A DNA stretch of 8,226 bases from Alistipes sp. (lineage in GTDB: Bacteria > Bacteroidota > Bacteroidia > Bacteroidales > Rikenellaceae): contig JAIEHQ010000045.1 in assembly GCA_029065825.1 (NCBI GenBank), forward strand, positions 1-8,226, given 5' to 3'. The notes below the pieces were generated by a model. The model was not told the origin of the DNA and searched no databases. It saw only the letters and a list, made by a program, of their open reading frames with translations. The translations under genes were made by a program, and so were the position numbers. This document shows, piece after piece, positions 1-6,666 of this stretch. Position 1 is the stretch's first letter. Each line of letters opens with the position of its first letter.

Positions 1-276
1 GCGCTGGATGGCATCGTAGCCGCAGTGGTGGTTGGTGATGAGCAGTCCTTCGGCCGAGACCAGTTCGCCGGTGCAGCCGTCGTCGAAGAGCACGACGGCA
101 TCCTTGAGCGAGGCGCGGTTGATGCTGTAGATGTCTTCGGCCGTGAGCTGAAAACCTTTGGCGCGCATGTCGTCGATGCGCTGGGCGATGAGGCTCGGGA
201 GCCACATGCCCTCGTCGGCTGCGGCGGGGAGCCAGGAGGCGAAGGCCAGCAGGACGATCAGTGAGAGTCTTTTCAT
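1..276 (-). CDS. S46 family dipeptidyl-peptidase (DPP7/DPP11-like), N-terminal fragment
   Basis: This is the first 92 residues of a secreted or periplasmic serine exopeptidase of family S46, which removes dipeptides from the N-terminus of oligopeptides and feeds amino-acid catabolism in asaccharolytic Bacteroidota. The gene runs off the left edge. Residues 1-20 form a clear signal peptide (KR, a hydrophobic stretch, then AAA before DEGMWLP). The mature start DEGMWLP is typical of S46. TNHHCGY at 82-87 is the family motif around the catalytic histidine, probably His84 by analogy with the AHC motif of chymotrypsin-like enzymes. Cys68 and Cys85 could form the matching disulfide (inference). The catalytic Asp and Ser and the residue that separates DPP7 from DPP11 lie outside the window, so substrate preference cannot be told. 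It is last in the minus-strand gene run, 68 bp after maf. No TAnnTTTG promoter is visible in that gap. Confidence 0.9.
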   Translation of the reverse strand, partial: MKRLSLIVLLAFASWLPAAADEGMWLPSLIAQRIDDMRAKGFQLTAEDIYSINRASLKDAVVLFDDGCTGELVSAEGLLITNHHCGYDAIQR

Positions 277-317
277 AGTTTTTCTATTGGTTTGTTCGTG
301 TGTTTTCGTGCGTCGGT

Positions 318-336
318 TCCTGCGGCGGCCGCAGGA
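318..336. repeat. GC-rich hairpin between maf and the S46 peptidase gene
   Basis: This inverted repeat has arms TCCTGCGG and CCGCAGGA around a 3-base loop, an 8-bp stem. It lies just after the maf stop codon in the direction of transcription. No T-run follows on the minus strand, so it does not look like a standard intrinsic terminator. It could be an RNA-stabilising or processing stem, or part of the leader of the peptidase mRNA. The function is unknown. Confidence 0.4.
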
Positions 337-344
337 GTGTCGGC

Positions 345-938
345 TCAGCCGATGAATTTTTCGAGTTCGGTATAGACGCGCTGGATCGGAAGACCCATCA
401 CGTTGAAGAACGAGCCGCTGATCCGTTCGATCGCCGCATAGCCGATCCATTCCTGGATGCCGTAGCTTCCGGCCTTGTCCAGCGGGCGGAAGGTATCGAC
501 GTAGTAGCGTATCTCTTCCTCGCGGAGCGCACGGAACCGGACCTGGCTGCGGACCGAGAAGCTGCGCTGCCGCTCGGCCGAGCGGAGCGTCACGCCCGTT
601 ACGACCGTGTGGCTGCGTCCGGAGAGGCGTTGCAGCATGCGGACGGCCTCCGCGCGGTCGCGGGGTTTGCCGAGGATCTCGCCGTCGAGCAGGACGACCG
701 TGTCGGCCGTCAGCAGCAGGTCGCCGGGAGCGAGCGCATCGGGATAGGCGCGGCTCTTGAGCTGCGAGAGGTAGCGGGGCACCCGGGCGGCGGGAAGCGT
801 CGGGGGATAAATCTCCTCGCATTCGTAGCGGGGGGCCGTTTCGAAGGGGAGGCCGCTGGCGGCGAGCAGTTCGCGGCGGCGCGGCGACTGCGAGGCCAGG
901 ATCAGGCGGCGGGAGCGGAGTTTTTCGTGGAGCAGCAT
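345..938 (-). CDS. maf: Maf family nucleoside triphosphate pyrophosphatase (dTTP/UTP type)
   Basis: This 197-residue protein is full length for the Maf family. Maf enzymes are cytosolic house-cleaning pyrophosphatases that cut dTTP, UTP and modified pyrimidine nucleotides to the monophosphate plus PPi, and some were first linked to septum formation. The phosphate-binding motif SQSPRR is at residues 16-21. The catalytic-base region TADTVV is at 77-82, with Asp79 the likely base. GKP is at 90-92, and DKAGSYGIQ at 154-162 is the signature of the YhdE (dTTP/UTP) branch rather than the YceF (m7GTP) branch. NVMGLP at 179-184 is the conserved C-terminal motif. The only ATG that fits is followed directly by the conserved LILASQSPRR region. 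It lies 61 bp downstream of the rluD-like gene, and that gap shows no terminator. The branch assignment rests on motif reading only. Confidence 0.94.
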   Translation of the reverse strand: MLLHEKLRSRRLILASQSPRRRELLAASGLPFETAPRYECEEIYPPTLPAARVPRYLSQLKSRAYPDALAPGDLLLTADTVVLLDGEILGKPRDRAEAVRMLQRLSGRSHTVVTGVTLRSAERQRSFSVRSQVRFRALREEEIRYYVDTFRPLDKAGSYGIQEWIGYAAIERISGSFFNVMGLPIQRVYTELEKFIG

Positions 939-999
939 GGCGGAGAGTGTCGTTTCTTAATTTCTTGCGTAGCTTTTCGGTCGGTTTCGGGGAGGCGGA

Positions 1000-2079
1000 T
1001 CACTCCTCTTCGGTTGCGGCCCGGTTGGCCGCGGTGTAGGCATCCCATTTGGCAAGCACCGTACGGAAGTCGTCCGGCAGCTCGCTCTCGAAGCGGATCT
1101 CCTGCCCGGTGGTCGGGTGGACGAAGCCGAGGCTGCGGGCATGGAGCGCCTGACGCGGCAGCAGGGCGAAGCAGTTCTCGACGAACTGCTTGTATTTGTT
1201 GAAGGTGGTGCCCTTCAGGATGCGGTCGCCGCCGTAGCGGGCGTCGCCGAAGAGGGGATGGCCCTGCCACTGCATGTGGACGCGGATCTGGTGCGTGCGT
1301 CCCGTTTCGAGGCGGCACTCCACGAGCGTCACGTAGCCGTAGCGCTTCAGCACCCGGTAGTGGGTCACGGCGTGTTTGCCGTCCGATCCGTCCTCGAAGA
1401 CCCACATTTTCTGGCGGTCCTTGGGGCTGCGGCCGATGTTGCCCGTGATGGTGCCCTCGTCCTGGTCGAAGTTGCCCCACACGAGCGCCACGTAGCGGCG
1501 CGTGATCGTGTGGTCGAAGAACTGCTTGGCCAGCCGGGCGTGGGCCCGCTCGTTCTTGGCCACTACCAGCAGTCCCGAGGTGTCCTTGTCGATGCGGTGG
1601 ACCAGTCCGGCCCGCATGTCGCCCTCCTGGAACAGGGGGAGGTTCTGCAGGTGGTAGGTCAGCGCGTTCACGAGCGTTCCGGAGTAGTTGCCGTGGCCTG
1701 GGTGGACCACCAGTCCGGCCGGCTTGTTTACCAGCAGCAGGTCGTCGTCCTCGTAGGGTATTTCGAGCGGTATGTTCTCGGGCAGGATCTCGATCTCGCG
1801 CTTGGGGTAGGGCATGACCAGCGCGATGCGGTCGCCCGGCTTGACTTTGTAGCTCGATTTGGCCGGCGTGCCGTTCACGAGGATGTTGCCCGCGTCGGCC
1901 GCGGTCTGGATGCGGTTGCGCGAGCAGCGCTCCATGTGGATCGTCAGGAACTTGTCGAGCCGGATGGGACTTTGTCCCCGGTCGGCCGTGATGCTGTAGT
2001 GTTCGAACAGCTCGTCCTGCTCCTCGATCGGATCGTCGCCGGCGGCGGTAAGGGATGCGTTGCGGATGTCGTCGCTCAT
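1000..2079 (-). CDS. rluD: RluA-family 23S rRNA pseudouridine synthase, RluD-like
   Basis: This 359-residue protein converts uridine to pseudouridine in RNA. Its RluD-like layout suggests the helix 69 sites of 23S rRNA (1911, 1915 and 1917 in E. coli), although RluC-type targets are not excluded. An S4 RNA-binding domain covers about residues 38-90 (IRLDKFL, then NGTPAKSSYKVKPGD). The catalytic domain begins near LLLVNKPAGLVVHPG (114-128). The motif HRIDKDTSGLL is at 161-171, with Asp164 the catalytic aspartate. The second RNA-binding motif GRTHQIRVH is at 260-268. An acidic N-terminal extension of about 35 residues precedes the S4 domain, and the tail is acidic (EEE). The gene starts 16 bp after the PASTA gene stops, and that pairing is one I recall from other Bacteroidota. 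The family is certain. The exact rRNA target is inferred. Confidence 0.94.
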   Translation of the reverse strand: MSDDIRNASLTAAGDDPIEEQDELFEHYSITADRGQSPIRLDKFLTIHMERCSRNRIQTAADAGNILVNGTPAKSSYKVKPGDRIALVMPYPKREIEILPENIPLEIPYEDDDLLLVNKPAGLVVHPGHGNYSGTLVNALTYHLQNLPLFQEGDMRAGLVHRIDKDTSGLLVVAKNERAHARLAKQFFDHTITRRYVALVWGNFDQDEGTITGNIGRSPKDRQKMWVFEDGSDGKHAVTHYRVLKRYGYVTLVECRLETGRTHQIRVHMQWQGHPLFGDARYGGDRILKGTTFNKYKQFVENCFALLPRQALHARSLGFVHPTTGQEIRFESELPDDFRTVLAKWDAYTAANRAATEEE

Positions 2080-2095
2080 GGTCGTCGGGTGGCGT

Positions 2096-3091
2096 TTAGT
2101 CGAAAAATTCGTCGGCTTCGTCCGTATCGGCGAAGAGTCCGTCGTCGAATACGGGTTCCGTTTCGGACGACCGTTCGTCGGAGCGGACGGAGAGGCTGTC
2201 GAGGCGGCTGCGCAGCTCCAGCTCGGCTTCCGCTTCGCGGTCGCGGCGCAGCCGGTCGGCGGCGGCCTCCATCTGCCGGTCGGCCTCGCCGCTGCGCTGA
2301 TCGACCTGCTTGCGGTCCAGCGTCAGGTGGAGGGTCGCTTCGGTGCCCAGCCGGACCGCAGTTCCGGGCTGGGGCGTTTGCCGGGATACGAGCGCCTTCT
2401 TGCGGTCGAGCAGGTCGATCCCCTCGTCGTAGGTAATGCGTCCGACGTTGAGTCCCTGCTCCCACAGACGGCCCCGCGCCTGTTCGAGCGTGAGACCGAC
2501 GGTCTTCGGCGAGACGGTCGTGACCGCGCCGCTTTCGCCCACGTAGAGCGTCACGCCCGAACCCATCTCGGCTTCGACGCGGCTCTGCGGAGTCATCTTC
2601 TTGCCGCCGACGTGCTGTTCGAGCACGTAGTTGGTCGCCAGATCGGGACGGTAGATCAGCCGTTCGATCCCCAGCCCCGCCACTTCGAGCATGTTTTTGG
2701 CCTGGCGCAGCGACCGCCCCGCCACGTAGGGAACGGGCACCATCTTCTGACGGAAGGAGTTGATCGTGACATAGACCGTGCGTCCGGGCTTCACGCCCAC
2801 CCCCTCGTGGGGCAGCTGGTCGAGCACCACGCCCCCCTCGTAGGCGGGCACGAAGAGCGAGTCGTTGATCACGATCTCGAGTTTCTCGCGACGGGCCCGT
2901 GCGCGGGCTTCGTCGATCGGGATGCCCGTCAGGTCGGGCACGGTGCGGAGTGCGCTGTGGCGCGTGCCGAGCAGCAGCAGCACGTGGGTCGCGATGCCGA
3001 GTGCCGCCAGCAGGCATACGATGATCAGGGCGTGTTTGGCCAGGGGATTTTTCAGCAGTTCGGATCGGCTTTTTTTCGGTTGTTTCGGCAT
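2096..3091 (-). CDS. Single-pass membrane protein with three PASTA domains
   Basis: The 331-residue protein has a short basic cytoplasmic N-terminus (residues 1-18), one hydrophobic membrane segment (about 19-41), and three PASTA repeats: about 48-111 (VPDLTG, ending in VYVTI), 117-186 (VPVPYVAG, ending in TLYVG) and 192-258 (ending in LHLTL). A charged, Arg/Glu-rich helical tail follows (about 260-330). PASTA domains in kinases and penicillin-binding proteins bind cell-wall material or help assembly. Here there is neither a kinase nor a transpeptidase domain, and the repeats should face the periplasm. The ATG at 3091 was chosen because the reading frame upstream overlaps mqnE and encodes only low-complexity Arg/Pro sequence. 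The start lies 5 bp after the mqnE stop, so the two are likely translationally linked. The function is unknown. A structural role in the envelope or a partner for a wall enzyme is a guess. Confidence 0.88.
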   Translation of the reverse strand: MPKQPKKSRSELLKNPLAKHALIIVCLLAALGIATHVLLLLGTRHSALRTVPDLTGIPIDEARARARREKLEIVINDSLFVPAYEGGVVLDQLPHEGVGVKPGRTVYVTINSFRQKMVPVPYVAGRSLRQAKNMLEVAGLGIERLIYRPDLATNYVLEQHVGGKKMTPQSRVEAEMGSGVTLYVGESGAVTTVSPKTVGLTLEQARGRLWEQGLNVGRITYDEGIDLLDRKKALVSRQTPQPGTAVRLGTEATLHLTLDRKQVDQRSGEADRQMEAAADRLRRDREAEAELELRSRLDSLSVRSDERSSETEPVFDDGLFADTDEADEFFD

Positions 3092-3096
3092 GGTGT

Positions 3097-4176
3097 TCAG
3101 TCGTTGTGGAGTTCGTTGTAGAAGGTGTCGCGTTCGACGGCCCGGTAGCCGGCCGCAGCGACCAGGCGGCGCATCTGCTCGGTAGTCATCGCGGGGCGCC
3201 GGTCGTCGGCACCGGCCATCGAGTAGATGCGGGTCGTGTCGTCGATCGTGCCGTCGATGTCGTCGGCACCGAAGGCGAGGGCCAGCTCGGCGGTGGTCTT
3301 GCCGTACATGACCCAGTAGGCCTTGATGTGGGGGATGTTGTCCAGATAGATCCGGCTCATGGCCAGCATGCGCAGGTCTTTGGTCACGGAGACCTCGCCG
3401 ATCTGCGACATGCGGTTGCCCGCGTTGCGGTATTTGAGCGGGATGAAGGCGTTGAAACCGCCCGTCAGGTCCTGCTGGCGGCGCAGCCGGTCGAGGTGGT
3501 CGATGCGCTGTTCGAGGGTTTCGATGTGGCCGTAGAGGATCGTGGCGTTGGTCGGGATGCCGAGGCGGTGGGCCGCGTCGTGCACGGCGAACCATTCGGC
3601 CGTCGAACCCTTGTCGGGGCAGATGCGGGCGCGCAGCTCCTCGTCGAAGATCTCGGCACCGCCGCCCGGAATGGCCTCCATGCCCGCTTCGCGCAGGCGC
3701 TTCAGCCCCTCCTCGACGCTCAGCCCCGCGCGGCGGATCATGTAGCTCAGCTCGATGGCCGTGAAGGCTTTCACGGCCGCCTCGGGGAGGATCGCCTTCA
3801 CGCGGCGGATCATATCCAGGTAGTACTCCAGCCCGTGCTCGGGGTGGACGCCTCCGACGATATGCACCTCGGTCATGCCCTGTCCCGCGCGGGAGCGGGC
3901 GATCTCCTCGATCTCCTCCATCGAATAGTCCCACGCCTCGGGGCTGCCCTTCGGGCGGCGGTAGGAGCAGAACTCGCAGTTGAAGACGCAGAGGTTCGTC
4001 GGTTCGATGTGGAAGTTGCGGTTGTAGAACACCTTGTCGCCGCTGATGCGCTCCTTGCGTCCGGCAGCCAGCTCGCCCAGCAGCCAGAGGGGAGCTTCGT
4101 GCCAGAGTGCGAGCGCTTCGGCGGGGGAGATGCGCTCGTCGGAGCGCACTTTGCGGATTATTCGGTCTAATTGCAT
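3097..4176 (-). CDS. mqnE: Aminofutalosine synthase, radical SAM
   Basis: This radical SAM enzyme of 359 residues belongs to the futalosine route of menaquinone synthesis. MqnE joins the adenosyl radical of SAM to 3-[(1-carboxyvinyl)oxy]benzoate to give aminofutalosine. The cluster-binding motif CVFNCEFC (Cys63, Cys67, Cys70; CX3CX2C) sits in the MqnE/MqnC/CofH-type context NFHIEPTNLC. HIVGGVHPEHGLEYY (105-119), IPGGGAEIF (169-177), PTNATILYGHIET (208-220) and IPHIKAYWVMYG (281-292) match the MqnE branch rather than MqnC. GADDIDGTI (303-311) also fits. The ATG gives the usual N-terminus, 10 bp after the permease gene. No other menaquinone gene lies in the window, so the rest of the pathway must be elsewhere. 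MqnC is the main alternative, but the PGGGAEIF and YGHIET blocks argue for MqnE. Confidence 0.92.
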   Translation of the reverse strand: MQLDRIIRKVRSDERISPAEALALWHEAPLWLLGELAAGRKERISGDKVFYNRNFHIEPTNLCVFNCEFCSYRRPKGSPEAWDYSMEEIEEIARSRAGQGMTEVHIVGGVHPEHGLEYYLDMIRRVKAILPEAAVKAFTAIELSYMIRRAGLSVEEGLKRLREAGMEAIPGGGAEIFDEELRARICPDKGSTAEWFAVHDAAHRLGIPTNATILYGHIETLEQRIDHLDRLRRQQDLTGGFNAFIPLKYRNAGNRMSQIGEVSVTKDLRMLAMSRIYLDNIPHIKAYWVMYGKTTAELALAFGADDIDGTIDDTTRIYSMAGADDRRPAMTTEQMRRLVAAAGYRAVERDTFYNELHND

Positions 4177-4186
4177 GGTTGTCTTG

Positions 4187-5305
4187 CTATTTCGGAGCTT
4201 TCCGGTAGAGATATACGGCGATGATCAGGTAGAGCAGGTTGGGGATCCAGACGGCCGGACCCGGCGGCAGCGTGCCGCTTTTGGCGAACTCCTCGAAGAA
4301 GCGGATGAAGAGGATGTAGGAGAAGCAGAGCGCGATGCCGATGCCGATGTGGAGTCCTGTGCCGCCGCGCACCTTGCGCGAGGAGAGCGAGACACCGATG
4401 AGCGTCAGGATGAAGGTGCCGACCGGGTAGGCGAAACGCGAGTGGCGTTCGACCTCGATCAGGCTGATCGAATCGGAGCCTTTGTGGTGCTGCTGATCGA
4501 GGAACCGGTTCAGCTCGACGATATTCATCGTCTTGATGAGCTGGTCGATGCGTCCCAGTTCGCTCACTTCGAGGTTGATGAGCGTGTCGAGGTTGCGGTG
4601 TTGCGCGAAGGTTTCCACGCCGAGCGAGTCGAACATGCGGGTGGTGTAGCGGAGGGCCGACCACCGCTTCGTGTCGGGGTTGAAGGTCACGTCGGCCGCT
4701 TCGAGCGAGGCGCTCATCGTGCCGGCATCGTAGTGCTCCAGTGCGAAGAAGCTGGCTTTGCCCGACTCCTTCGAGTAGTCGCGCACGTAGGCGAAGATGC
4801 CCGGCTCGATCTGGCGGTAGATATGGCGGTCGTACTTGAAGCGCGCTTTCTTGGGAATGTAGCGGTTCTCGAAGGTGATGCTGCGCCGTTGCGAGACGGG
4901 GATGAGCCATAGGTTGAGCGACAGCGAGATCGACGAGATGATGAGTGCTCCCAGGAAGTAGGGCCACATCAGGCGGCGGAAGCTCATGCCGCCCGAGAGC
5001 ATGGCGACGATCTCGGTCTGGTAGGCCATCTTCGAGGTGAAGAAGATTACGGCGATGAAGGTGAACAGACCGCTGAACTGATTGATGAAGAAGGGGATGA
5101 AGTTCAGATAGTAATCGAGCAGGATCGCCTTGAGCGGGGCCTTCGTCTCCGTGAAGTTGTCGATCTTCTCCACGTAGTCGAAGATCACCACGATGACGAT
5201 GATCATCGCGATGGCGAAGAAGTAGGTGCTCAGGAACTTGCCGAGTATGTAGCGGTCGAGGATCTTGAAACCCGGGAACCGGATGCCGGAGAGTCTGCGT
5301 TTCAT
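4187..5305 (-). CDS. LptF/LptG-family (YjgP/YjgQ) lipopolysaccharide export permease
   Basis: This 372-residue inner-membrane protein has the LptF/LptG plan. LptF and LptG form the membrane core of the LptB2FG ABC transporter that extracts LPS and passes it to the periplasmic bridge. Three N-terminal membrane helices lie at about 24-44, 65-90 and 113-136. A periplasmic beta-jellyroll domain spans about 140-290. Three C-terminal helices lie at about 291-307, 318-337 and 350-367. The opening ILDRYILGKFL is typical of the family, and the SGGMSFRRLMWP segment (104-115) is the conserved cytoplasmic coupling region between helices 2 and 3. The start is 13 bp after tgt. The ATPase LptB and the partner permease are not in the window. 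F or G cannot be decided from sequence reading alone, so no symbol is given. Confidence 0.92.
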   Translation of the reverse strand: MKRRLSGIRFPGFKILDRYILGKFLSTYFFAIAMIIVIVVIFDYVEKIDNFTETKAPLKAILLDYYLNFIPFFINQFSGLFTFIAVIFFTSKMAYQTEIVAMLSGGMSFRRLMWPYFLGALIISSISLSLNLWLIPVSQRRSITFENRYIPKKARFKYDRHIYRQIEPGIFAYVRDYSKESGKASFFALEHYDAGTMSASLEAADVTFNPDTKRWSALRYTTRMFDSLGVETFAQHRNLDTLINLEVSELGRIDQLIKTMNIVELNRFLDQQHHKGSDSISLIEVERHSRFAYPVGTFILTLIGVSLSSRKVRGGTGLHIGIGIALCFSYILFIRFFEEFAKSGTLPPGPAVWIPNLLYLIIAVYLYRKAPK

Positions 5306-5318
5306 CGGTCGGTGCGGA

Positions 5319-6449
5319 TTAGATTCTGCGTCCGAGTTTGGCCACGGCCTGCTCCTTCCAGCGGGCGAAGTCGCCCGCCTCGATGTGGCGGCGCGCCTCG
5401 GCCACGAGCCGCAGGTAGAAAGCGATGTTGTGCAGCGAGGCGATCTGCGCGCCGAGCATCTCCTGGCAGACGACCAGATGGTGGAGGTAGGCTTTCGTAT
5501 AGACCCGATCGACGAAAGCCGTGCCCTCGGGGTCGATCGGCGAGAAGTCGGCCTCCCATTTCTTGTTGCGGATGTTGATGGTTCCCTCCCACGTGAAGAG
5601 CTGGCCGTTGCGGCCGTTGCGCGTGGGCATCACGCAGTCGAACATATCGACTCCCCGGGCGATCGCTTCGAGGATGTTGGCCGGTGTGCCCACCCCCATC
5701 AGGTAGCGGGGCCGGTCTTCGGGAAGGATGGCATCGACCACTTCGATCATCTCGTACATGACCTCGGTCGGCTCGCCGACGGCCAGGCCGCCGATGGCGT
5801 AGCCGTCGGCATCGTATTGCTTGACGTGCTCCGCGGCCTGCGCCCGCAGGTCGGGGTAGGTGCACCCCTGTACGATCGGGAAAAGCGACTGGTAGTGTCC
5901 GTATTTGGGTGCGGTCTGCGCGTAGCGGTCGAAGCAGCGGTCGAGCCACCGCTGGGTCAGGCCGAGCGATTTGGCGGCGTATTCGCGGGGAGCGTCGCCC
6001 GGGGGGCACTCGTCGAAGGCCATCATGATGTCGGCACCGATCGTGCGCTCGGTGTCGATCACGCTTTCGGGCGTGAAGAGGTGGCGCGAGCCGTCGATGT
6101 GCGACCGGAAGTGGCATCCCTCCTCCTTGAGCTTGCGGCAGCCGGAGAGCGAGAAGACCTGGAAGCCGCCGCTGTCGGTAAGCATCGGTCCCTCCCAGGT
6201 CGAGAAGCGGTGCACACCGCCCGCCCGCTCGATGATCTCCATGCCGGGTCGCAGGTAGAGGTGGTAGGTGTTGGCCAGGATGATCTGCGCCCGTGCCTCG
6301 TCGCGCACGTCGCGGTGGAAGATGCCCTTGACGGTGGCCGCCGTGCCGACGGGCATGAAGATCGGGGTGCGGATCGTGCCGTGGTCGGTCACGATCTCCC
6401 CGGCGCGGGCCCGCGAGGCGGGATCCTTATGTTGCAGTGTAAATTTCAT
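5319..6449 (-). CDS. tgt: tRNA-guanine transglycosylase (queuosine pathway), zinc-site cysteines absent
   Basis: Tgt swaps guanine at the wobble position of tRNA Asp, Asn, His and Tyr for preQ1 (or queuine), a step in queuosine synthesis. The protein has 376 residues, a normal length. TDSGGFQVFS (91-100) holds the general acid/base Asp92, FDECPP (145-150) the base-binding Asp146, GGLAVGE (220-226) the bacterial preQ1-type pocket, and FDCVMPTRNGRNG (270-282) the nucleophile Asp271. The region that normally reads CxCxxC before AYLHHL carries Gly309, Ala311 and Asp314 instead, while the fourth ligand (His340 in SLHN) remains. I recall other Bacteroidota Tgt proteins with similar losses, so this is probably a lineage trait. 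The start is set by the conserved MKFTLQHKD. An in-frame extension upstream would cross the promoter and is rejected. It is the first gene of the minus-strand run. Confidence 0.95.
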   Translation of the reverse strand: MKFTLQHKDPASRARAGEIVTDHGTIRTPIFMPVGTAATVKGIFHRDVRDEARAQIILANTYHLYLRPGMEIIERAGGVHRFSTWEGPMLTDSGGFQVFSLSGCRKLKEEGCHFRSHIDGSRHLFTPESVIDTERTIGADIMMAFDECPPGDAPREYAAKSLGLTQRWLDRCFDRYAQTAPKYGHYQSLFPIVQGCTYPDLRAQAAEHVKQYDADGYAIGGLAVGEPTEVMYEMIEVVDAILPEDRPRYLMGVGTPANILEAIARGVDMFDCVMPTRNGRNGQLFTWEGTINIRNKKWEADFSPIDPEGTAFVDRVYTKAYLHHLVVCQEMLGAQIASLHNIAFYLRLVAEARRHIEAGDFARWKEQAVAKLGRRI

Positions 6450-6466
6450 GCGGATGATATGATGCA

Positions 6467-6474
6467 CAAAGATA
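6467..6474 (-). promoter_or_regulatory. Bacteroidota-type -7 promoter element for the tgt operon
   Basis: TATCTTTG on the minus strand matches the Bacteroidota -7 consensus TAnnTTTG exactly. It ends 17 bp before the tgt start codon, which implies a leader of roughly 10 nt. No good -33 TTTG is found at the usual 19-20 bp; the nearest TTG is 23 bp away at 6498-6500. This is the only convincing promoter seen for the minus-strand genes. Confidence 0.6.
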
Positions 6475-6550
6475 CGCAAAACTATTCGAATTTGCAGCAA
6501 TCTCTCTGCGCATGCGCGGCCTGCGGGACCGGCCGGGGAGCTGTTTTGCG
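6475..6550. repeat. Nested inverted repeats in the divergent tgt / yeiH intergenic region
   Basis: A perfect 10-bp palindrome GCGCATGCGC lies at 6508-6517. An 8-bp inverted repeat, CGCAAAAC at 6475-6482 and GTTTTGCG at 6543-6550, has the same centre (between 6512 and 6513). The left outer arm touches the -7 element of tgt. The bases between the arms are mostly not complementary, so this is not one long hairpin. Two-fold symmetry between two divergent genes fits an operator for a dimeric regulator, but no regulator gene is nearby and chance is possible in such GC-rich DNA. Confidence 0.35.
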
Positions 6551-6593
6551 AAAATTGGGTATTTATGCGTAAGAAAATCCGGCGAAAATGGCC

Positions 6594-6601
6594 CATCTTT
6601 G
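6594..6601 (+). promoter_or_regulatory. Weak candidate -7 element for the yeiH-like gene
   Basis: CATCTTTG differs from the TAnnTTTG consensus only in its first base and sits 65 bp before the start codon. No -33 TTTG is found at the expected distance. A second imperfect match, TATTTATG, is at 6560-6567. Neither is strong, and the true promoter of this gene is unsettled. Confidence 0.28.
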
Positions 6602-6666
6602 AACCGTCGTACCCCCTTCCCGGTTGCGCGGCGCGGAGCGCCGGCGGCTGAGCGGGCGGACGGCGG

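Noticed and set aside
1117..2436. A 439-codon open frame on the plus strand
   Set aside because: It lies opposite the rluD-like and PASTA genes, and its translation is low-complexity Val/Arg/Gly-rich with no recognisable domain. Long antisense frames are expected in DNA this GC-rich.
3092..3934. Upstream in-frame extension of the PASTA protein into mqnE
   Set aside because: The extension encodes Arg/Pro-rich sequence and overlaps the mqnE coding region. The ATG at 3091 directly precedes a normal basic N-terminus and membrane helix.
3106..4170. A 354-codon open frame on the plus strand
   Set aside because: It is the exact antisense shadow of mqnE, whose motifs are complete on the minus strand. 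Its translation shows no known motif.
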